Assembly: GCA_013423325.1 (NCBI GenBank)
Contig: BLJB01000092.1
Span: 257-64,256, forward strand
DNA length: 64,000 nucleotides
DNA from: Usnea hakonensis
Lineage: Eukaryota; Ascomycota; Lecanoromycetes; Lecanorales; Parmeliaceae
Direction: 5' to 3'
Shown one piece after another: positions 57,501 through 64,000 of the stretch. The position numbers were made by a program, and so were the translations under genes. Position 1 is the stretch's first letter. The number at the start of each line of letters is the position of its first letter. Under the pieces are notes generated by a model that had not been told where the DNA came from, searched no databases, and was given only the letters and a program-made list of their open reading frames with translations.

Positions 57501-60500
57501 TGTTTGTACTGTTACTGGTAAGTAGTTTTTGAACAGCTTCATAGTGTGCTATGGTGTCACAAGACTCGTCGAAGAAGAGGTCTTCGTCTAGACTAGCGAG
57601 AATGATGACGCTGTCAGCAAGCGTAGAGGTCGATTCCAGAAGACTCAAGAGAGACAGTCTGTTCACTTCGCCTCCATAGTTCTTCTCAATGGTCGAAGCA
57701 ATGGCTTCTGTGCTGTCGGAGACCACCGACGACATTATCAGGGACAGAGGCTCGCTGGAGGCAGCGGCTTCTCCTCGGTGTTGCCAGGTACTGATTTTGC
57801 CACTGTGGAAGAGAAGGGCTAAATCATGGTGGTCGAACTCCACGCCATTGCTGATGACAAAGCCATTCGGCTTGAGAAGGGGCACGACATCCATCTGAGT
57901 ACGCTCATCGATGATGATGGCGTCGTAGTGCCCAGCTTTGGGCTCATTGATCTCAATACGCCCGGGCCACTCGCTCGCCAGCGCGTTCCAGCCTTCTGAC
58001 ATGTCTCTCGAGGACGAGTAAGGCGTCAGGCTTTGGAAGCGACGGCGCGAGCCTTGTCGACCACCAAGGTTGCTGATGCTATCCTTGATGGAGTTGACGT
58101 TCGATGAGAGGTGCAGGATGGTCGAGTTAGGAATTTGGTGTGCAAAAACGTCCATGACTTGCGCTAAGCCAGCGAATTTGGGGGGTTGAATGTTACTGCC
58201 CATGCATGAGAACGCTGGCTGCCATTTTGTGCGGAAGAAGAGTGTGCGCTCTGGGGAGTCGCCTGTCATATCACCACCTAATGCTGTGAACTCGGCGCCT
58301 TGCATCTCAATCAAAAGCTTGCTGCAGTCATCGGATTGGATAGCAATGTCACTGGTCGCCACACGAGGTCCGGGGAGCTTCGTATCAGAGCTGACCCAAA
58401 ATCGCTGCTGGTCATCCGAGTGCATCATATCCCGGAAAAGTCCAGAAACCTTCATAGACTTCATGAACGTCGGTACAAATGGCTCTCCAAGAGGCCTACC
58501 CATCTCGGACTCTGCGCCTGCAAAGACGACATGGAAAGACGAATCCAAAAAGGTAGGGTGCACGATGCATAAATCACTTGGTGCTGTGCTCACTTGATCT
58601 GGTCGAAATGTGATTGGCGCCATGGCGAAGCCTGGCCCAGACTCAATGTTACCTGACAGAAGCCTAAAGTCTTCTCCATATTGTAGGCCCATGGAATGGA
58701 GGTGGTCATAGTACTTCTGCATAGTTGTGGTTCTGTTCGACGTTTTCTGAAGTTGCGCAAGTGTCGGGCGTGGCTCTGTGCCTTCGATAGGCAATGCCGT
58801 GCCTTCTTCGACTGAAATAAGACCATGACAATGCTCGTCACATCTCTCGCTCTCATCGTAAGATGAAATGATGAATCTGTACCAAGTGTCGGAAGTCCGC
58901 TTGGCTGAAGCCAAGACAGGCTGCATCTCAAGAAGTACTTCGGTACCCATATCGTCTGTTCGTACAGGAAGGGCAGATTTGAAAGACACATCTTTCAGAC
59001 TGATGCTTTTGATGGTCTTTGGGCCTTTGTCTAGGCGCGTCGCAGCTTCGATGGCCATGCTGATGTATCCCGCAGCAGGGAATATGATCTTACCCTCGAT
59101 CATGTGCTGAGAGAGCCAGGGGAGCTCAGATGGGCGGAGAAACGTTCTCCATCGTGGGTGATTGTGGACAGAGTCCGCGACGGGTACGCCGAGAATCACA
59201 TGTCTATCCTTGCGAAGTCGATTGTTTTTGATAACGCGAGTCTCTGACCAGTATTTGGCGTGATCCCACGCATAACTTGGCAACTTGACTTTTGGACCTG
59301 CCATGGCTCTTTGAACAGATCCTTGGTGGTTGTAAAACAAGTTGCTGTTAGCGGCAGCCAGGTCGACTGGATATCCAAGAGCAAAAAGCTGACCCACACA
59401 CGAGAGCAGGCTACCAAAGTCTGGAACCCCGCGGGTCAACGAAGCAACGTAGGGGATGTCTAGCTTCAGTGACTTCATAACCTCCTTTGAAGGACCTTTG
59501 AGAGCTGGATGAGGACCAACCTCAACAAGAATGTCGACATTCTGTTCTTCATTGTCGTTCAAGAGCAGGTTTGTCAGAGCATCCCTAAACCGGACTTGCC
59601 CAGTTAGATTAGACACCCAATAAGCGGCTTTCATCTTGCTGGGCTCGGCATTTCGAGCTGTAACACTCGAAGACATCTGACACTTTGGTTTGCGAGGTCG
59701 AATCTTGCTCAAAAGCTGTTCGAGAACAGGACCAAACGGAGCGATGTGGTGTGAGTGGTAGGCTTTGTCGACCTGAAGTTGCCTGGCAAAGATGTTTCTC
59801 TTGGAGAGGCTGTCCTTCAGCTCCAGAATGGCAGGCAAGTCACCGGACAGAGTCAGACTGGTAGGGCTATTGGCTGCAGCAAGCGCAATTCGCCCTTTAT
59901 AAGGTTCAAGCTCTGTGATAGCTTCAGTCTCAGTCAACTGGACCGCTAGCATAGATCCAGGCACTTTAACCGCATTCTCGACGTCCATGCCGAGAGTGAG
60001 TCCTCGGTAGTAGCCGGCAATGATGGCGTCGTCAAATGATAAAATGCCAGCTGCATAAGCAGCGCCCATTTCTCCAGCGGAGTGGCCCACGGTCACTGAG
60101 GGTTCTATGCCCCACTCGGCCAACAAGTCAACCAGTGCTATTTGGATTGCCGTGCATAATGGTTGGGAGAAGGCACTTTGGGTGACACGCGAGGTCTCTT
60201 TGGTCTTGAGGAGCTCTGTGACGCAGGACCAGTTAGGTCTGTCCGGGAGACTCTGAAGGACATCATCGCATTTCTCCAAGGTTTGGCGGAAGAACGGTGA
60301 CTGCTCGATCAGCTGTCGACCCATGGCGAAATTCTGCGCTCCTTGGCCCGTGAACACGAAGCCAATTCTGGTCTTGGACTTGTCGGATCTTGTCCATGTC
60401 AGGGATTCGTGTAAGCCGGAGAGAGTGTCTTCGTGATTCCTTTCAACAAGGAACGAACGAACTTTGTGCATGGTTCGCCCGTGATCACTGAGACTGCGCG

Positions 60501-62199
60501 CCAAAGCAGCTATGGAGTGCTGGGTATTGTCTTCTAGGAAATGAGACAGACCCGCTTTGAAGAGATTGCCAGCTTTCTCAGTATGTGATGTCAATGGCAA
60601 CAGAAATGGTCTCTTTTCGACCATTGCTGCAAACCCCGGATGAAGGGAGATCTCATGCTCTTCAATAGGTGCAATGTAGCCTTCAAGAATAGCATGCGAA
60701 TTCGTTCCACCATAGCCGAAGGAGTTGATGCTAGCTCGTCGAACGCCGTGAGATGGCGCCCAATCCACTGCCTTTGTCGGTACCTTAATCTTCCAATTTT
60801 CAAAGTCAATATTGGGGTTCGGGTTGTTGAACAACATATTCGGCGGGATCTTATGCTCTTCAAGTGCAAGGGTAGTTTTGATGATACCAGCTAAGCCGGA
60901 AGCACCTTCCAAGTGTCCAATGTTGGTCTTGACTGATCCGACATGGAGAGGCTCTGGGCGATTTGGTGCAAACACCGCTCCGATTGCGCGTGTCTCTCTA
61001 GGGTCACCAGCCTGGGTCCCGGTACCGTGAGCCTCAAAGTACTGGGTGTCGTTTGTACTCAGACCAGCGTTTTTGTAAGTCTTTCTGATGAGGCTCTCCT
61101 GAGCCTTCGAGTTTGGCATTGTGATACCGTCTTTGGCGCCGTCGTGATTGACATCTGAGCCACGAATGAGGGATCGAACGTTGTTGCCATGGAGCTCAGC
61201 GCGTGATTTTTGTTTCAAAATCACAGCGCAGATACCCTCACCGCGAACATACCCCTTCCCGCTAGCGTCAAAAGCGCGGCATCTGCCGTCGGTTGAGAGA
61301 AACCCAAGGTCCGTCATCGTGACGAACATGTTGGGATCAAAGTGGAGCGAAGATCCAATGACGATTGAGATGTCAGCATCTCCATCCTGGATTGACCTAT
61401 TGCCCATGTGGAATGAGACCAGGGAAGAAGAGCAGGCTGTGTCGACAGTCACACTTGCCCCATGTAGGTCATAGAAATATGAAATGCGGTTGGCCAAGAT
61501 GGAGTTTCCAACACCAGTAGCCATGTACTTGGGGTAGTACCCCAAATCCTTGTTCAGCATTTCGCGGTAGTCGTTGGTGAAGCTCCCACAGTAGACAGAT
61601 GTCTGGGAGCCCTTAATGTCGTCGAGCGTGATGCCAGCTTCATCGCAATTAGCTCAGGACCACTGACTAAAATCATTGGACTTACCGTCTTCTAACGCCT
61701 CATAGACTACCTCAAGCAGCATTCTCTGTTGAGGATCCATGGCCTCTGCCTCTTTCCCAGAGATGCGGAAGAACTCTGGGTCAAAGAGGCTAAGGTCCTG
61801 GTCGAGAAAGTATCCCGCAGTGGCATTGCTCTAACCATCATCAGCAATATGCAAAGAGCTGGAAGACAAGAGACGTACCGTGCCCTTGTTGGCACCATTT
61901 GGATGATAGAATTTATCAACAGTGAATCGATCCTCAGGGATTTTGCTCTGAATATCTTTCTGCTCCATGATATTCTCCCATAGCTTACTTGAGCTTTGGG
62001 CTCCTGGTAGACGGCACGCTAAACCAATAATAGCGGTAGGGTCGTCAGCTCTGCCGAAGTCATCTTCATGAACTGAAGGCGCCGTCGTGTCGGAAGGTGC
62101 GCCTAGAGACTCTGAGGATGAGCGGGAATGCAGAGAGGATGCGGAGGATGAGATTGTTGACTCGGTAAGGTCGGTGAGTTTACGGTTGATGGCTGCCAT
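51575..62199 (-). CDS. Highly reducing PKS-NRPS hybrid synthase
   Basis: Four exons (62199-61879, 61830-61686, 61637-53053, 52999-51575) with standard short introns give 3,491 aa, all in frame. Approximate order: KS 50-480 (DTACSSSL, Cys 224; EAHGTGT; NIGHLEG), AT (FTGQGAQ near 584; GHSAGE near 674), DH from about 960 (HMIEGKIIFP, His near 999; later HPTFLDSSF), a vestigial methyltransferase near 1320 where motif I reads ILHLSSN instead of a glycine-rich loop, structural KR, ER (SAAGGVGQMAVQ near 1787), KR (GGLGGLGRTLAEW near 1994; YSAANTYLDAL), ACP (GLDSIVAIEF, Ser near 2307), C (YHHISIDRGS near 2527), A (YTSGSTGKPKG near 3017; RIAGDRQIKLRGFRIDLGEI; GGKVDRK) and T (FFELGGQSI near 3444). The chain ends about 45 residues after this Ser with no R, DKC, TE or cyclising C domain. 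It should make a reduced polyketide, without C-methylation by this MT, joined to one amino acid. How the product is released is unknown. Confidence 0.93.
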
Positions 62200-64000
62200 T
62201 GTTTCTGGATGAATGATTTATGAAAGGGCGAAGAAGTTTCTTGAGTTACAATGTCTCGGGTGAAGTATAGTAGCAACGACAGAGAGGTTCAAATTCTGAT
62301 GAATTCCAAGTTTTACCAAGGCCTGCCCTGAAAAATGCAAGATAATCTGTGATTGAGTTGCTGTTGGAGACAATTGTGAATGATCGTTTCTGGTCATTCA
62401 AAGCAAGTCAACCATGACCTTCTTAAGGAAACGAGAGATCAAAGAGAAACAAGGTGACATGTAAACGGCATAATACGACGGACAGAAAATTGATGTAACG
62501 CAGATCTCTATGCAGCGTATGAAACAAAGTGGCCGCAGATACCGAAACCTATCGGGAAATTTCATTGCAATAGCAAAGGCGCTTGATATTCGAAAACACT
62601 TGAAATTCTCCGCTCATGGAACTAGGTCCGGAGTTTATTGACCGTCTCCAAACTGCGCACTACTGTGCGAGACACGACTGAATGCTAAATGCCATACGGC
62701 TAATATGGGGATGGGCACGTGAATGACCATATGGAGATAAAACTTTAAACATGCTATGTTCATGATCACACAGAAAACCCTGCAGCACTAAGCTCATCAT
62801 CCATAAGTTGAAACCTGGATAGTGCCCGGTCATCTAGGCTGTTAGCCTTATCCGAATTCCTTTGCAAAGGCCATGTGCGACAAAGAATGACGCAGGTACC
62901 AGATTCTCGGAATCGCATGTCCACACGGACATTTCAAGCCATCCAGCTATCAATAGGTAGCGTGGAATGATGACGATCCCATGCAGGGGAGTCAATGTGC
63001 AGCGGGTACCTTGCATTCGCCATGTGGCAGGGCGTAATTGAAGCAACTAACAATGGCAGGTCTCCACATGTTGGCCAAGACGAAACATCCGCGCACAATC
63101 GGATTGATAACATCATGTGCATGTAGTATTTCTGAGTCAGGAGAGCCTCAATCCAAGCGACCATGGAGGTCTGACGTATGGTAAGAGTAAATGCCAATGC
63201 CGACATGACTCAAGGGTAGAGCCCCATAGCCCCATAGCTCGTACACTGGGAGTCATGGTAAATGTCCGTTCAACGTCGGTGGGGAACAACACATTAATGT
63301 AGTATTTGGAAACCATGCTAGGCTACACTGCCCCGGTTGATGTCATGTTGCCCCAACTCCCGATCGCTAAGCAAGCAACATCCAGAACTTTCTCAGGGCT
63401 AATGCAACCAGGGAGGATGGAAGCGAGGGTCGTTCCGTGGCCGTGGCGAGTTGGGCAGGCTCGTTATCTTGTCCAACACGCTGAGCAGGGACCCGAGTGC
63501 GAGCATGGCGGCGATCCTCGGTTAACAGAGTGCTCACGTATTAGAATCTGGGCGCTACCCTGCTGCAACGGAGACACGTCGTATCGGAGGGTTTCAGTGG
63601 CGTTAGTGAGGCTAAGACTCGGCGTAATGTGCCCCCGAATTGTTGTACCATCAAAGGATTATTACGTGATGAATGACAACTAACGCAGTGTGGAAAATCT
63701 TGCGCTGGAAAACGGAGGCTGCCCATATAAACAGGATGGGGCCAAAGAAAAGAGAAGGTTTTGTTTTTCTGTTGTTTTGTTGGACTTTTGAGCTAGCACC
63801 AATCCGCACTAGCGTTACAGACTAAGAATAGTACGGAAATTAAACCTGCAACAGAGATCTACGTCCATGTTTTGAAAGTGTTTCGTCCTTCTTCCCCCCT
63901 TTTTCCTTTTTCCTTTTCTCTTACCTCCACGCCTTACCTCAACTCAACTCTCGAATACGAGCCTCGGGACAACAATCCCTCCGACTGACCATTACAGATC
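62200..64000. promoter_or_regulatory. Upstream region of the PKS-NRPS; probable start of a divergent neighbour at the edge
   Basis: No gene is supported over 1.8 kb. Overlapping small frames at 62834-63302 and 63306-63726 lack motifs. The left part must hold the promoter of the PKS-NRPS, whose ATG is at 62199-62197. At 63885-63950 the plus strand becomes strongly pyrimidine-rich (runs of C and T), followed by ACTCAACTCTCG, the pattern of a fungal core promoter. A plus-strand gene probably starts just past the window, which would make the pair divergent. Confidence 0.4.

Noticed and set aside
62834..63726. Small frames upstream of the PKS-NRPS, considered as cluster genes
   Set aside because: Overlapping frames on both strands with no motif, start context or introns; treated as promoter region.
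1..64000. tRNA or rRNA genes
   Set aside because: Scanning for B-box-like GGTTCRANTCC sequences found only isolated matches (for example near 7752 and 15488) without a foldable cloverleaf around them.

Overview
The window looks like a piece of a filamentous ascomycete (Pezizomycotina) genome. Genes carry short introns (about 45-65 nt, GT..AG with CTAAC/CTGAC-like branch sites). The recognisable families are fungal: a highly reducing PKS-NRPS hybrid, a multi-modular GH18 chitinase paired with a LysM protein, a TNT/NADase-like secreted protein, GT90, DUF4185, an F-box protein and an APC permease. Several AT-rich blocks have no open frame and look like transposons mutated by RIP (repeat-induced point mutation). 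I could not place it to class or order.

Layout. 1-840 is an AT-rich transposon-like remnant. 1202-2014 (-) is a secreted TNT/NADase-like protein. 2797-3593 (+) is a decayed fungal DUF7730-like gene. 3711-4907 (-) is a coiled-coil/RGG protein. 5840-6768 (-) is a secreted precursor with six cysteine-rich modules separated by Kex2-type dibasic sites. 6.8-9.2 kb looks empty. 9266-10211 (+) is a Sel1/ankyrin remnant lying against a nested fold-back element (10207-10936). DUF4185 (11226-12398, -) and GT90 (13766-15112, -) follow. A small MITE at about 16.03-16.16 kb has a second copy in opposite orientation at 31.77-31.88 kb. 16258-17494 (+) is an acidic protein with a one-base frameshift.

17.7-28.8 kb holds a divergent chitinase (-) / LysM (+) pair. 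The chitinase is cut by a hAT element with a perfect 8-bp target duplication and also carries a frameshift; the LysM gene carries three frame breaks. 29643-31097 (-) is an F-box protein. 34353-35985 (+) is an amino-acid permease with two Trp-to-stop changes of RIP type. 38194-42791 (-) is a membrane-protein gene split by a RIP-degraded piggyBac-like element. 43832-45229 (-) is a PLP class V aminotransferase, and 45812-47698 (-) is an acidic protein with two HEPN-like R-N-x3-H motifs.

After a low-complexity tract (49.7-51.5 kb, long GAA repeat and a duplicated 105-bp segment) comes the main biosynthetic gene. This is a four-exon PKS-NRPS (51575-62199, -, about 3,491 aa) with order KS-AT-DH-(vestigial MT/structural KR)-ER-KR-ACP-C-A-T and no terminal release domain. 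It is intact over its whole length, so the many indels elsewhere are unlikely to be general assembly noise. Any tailoring genes probably lie beyond position 64000; the right edge ends in a pyrimidine-rich stretch like a fungal core promoter for a plus-strand gene.

Overall the window mixes intact secondary-metabolism and secreted genes with a graveyard of transposon-hit and RIP-touched genes. The chitin-related pair, the membrane protein and the permease all appear inactivated, while the PKS-NRPS, the Kex2-type precursor, the HEPN-like protein, GT90 and DUF4185 keep clean reading frames.
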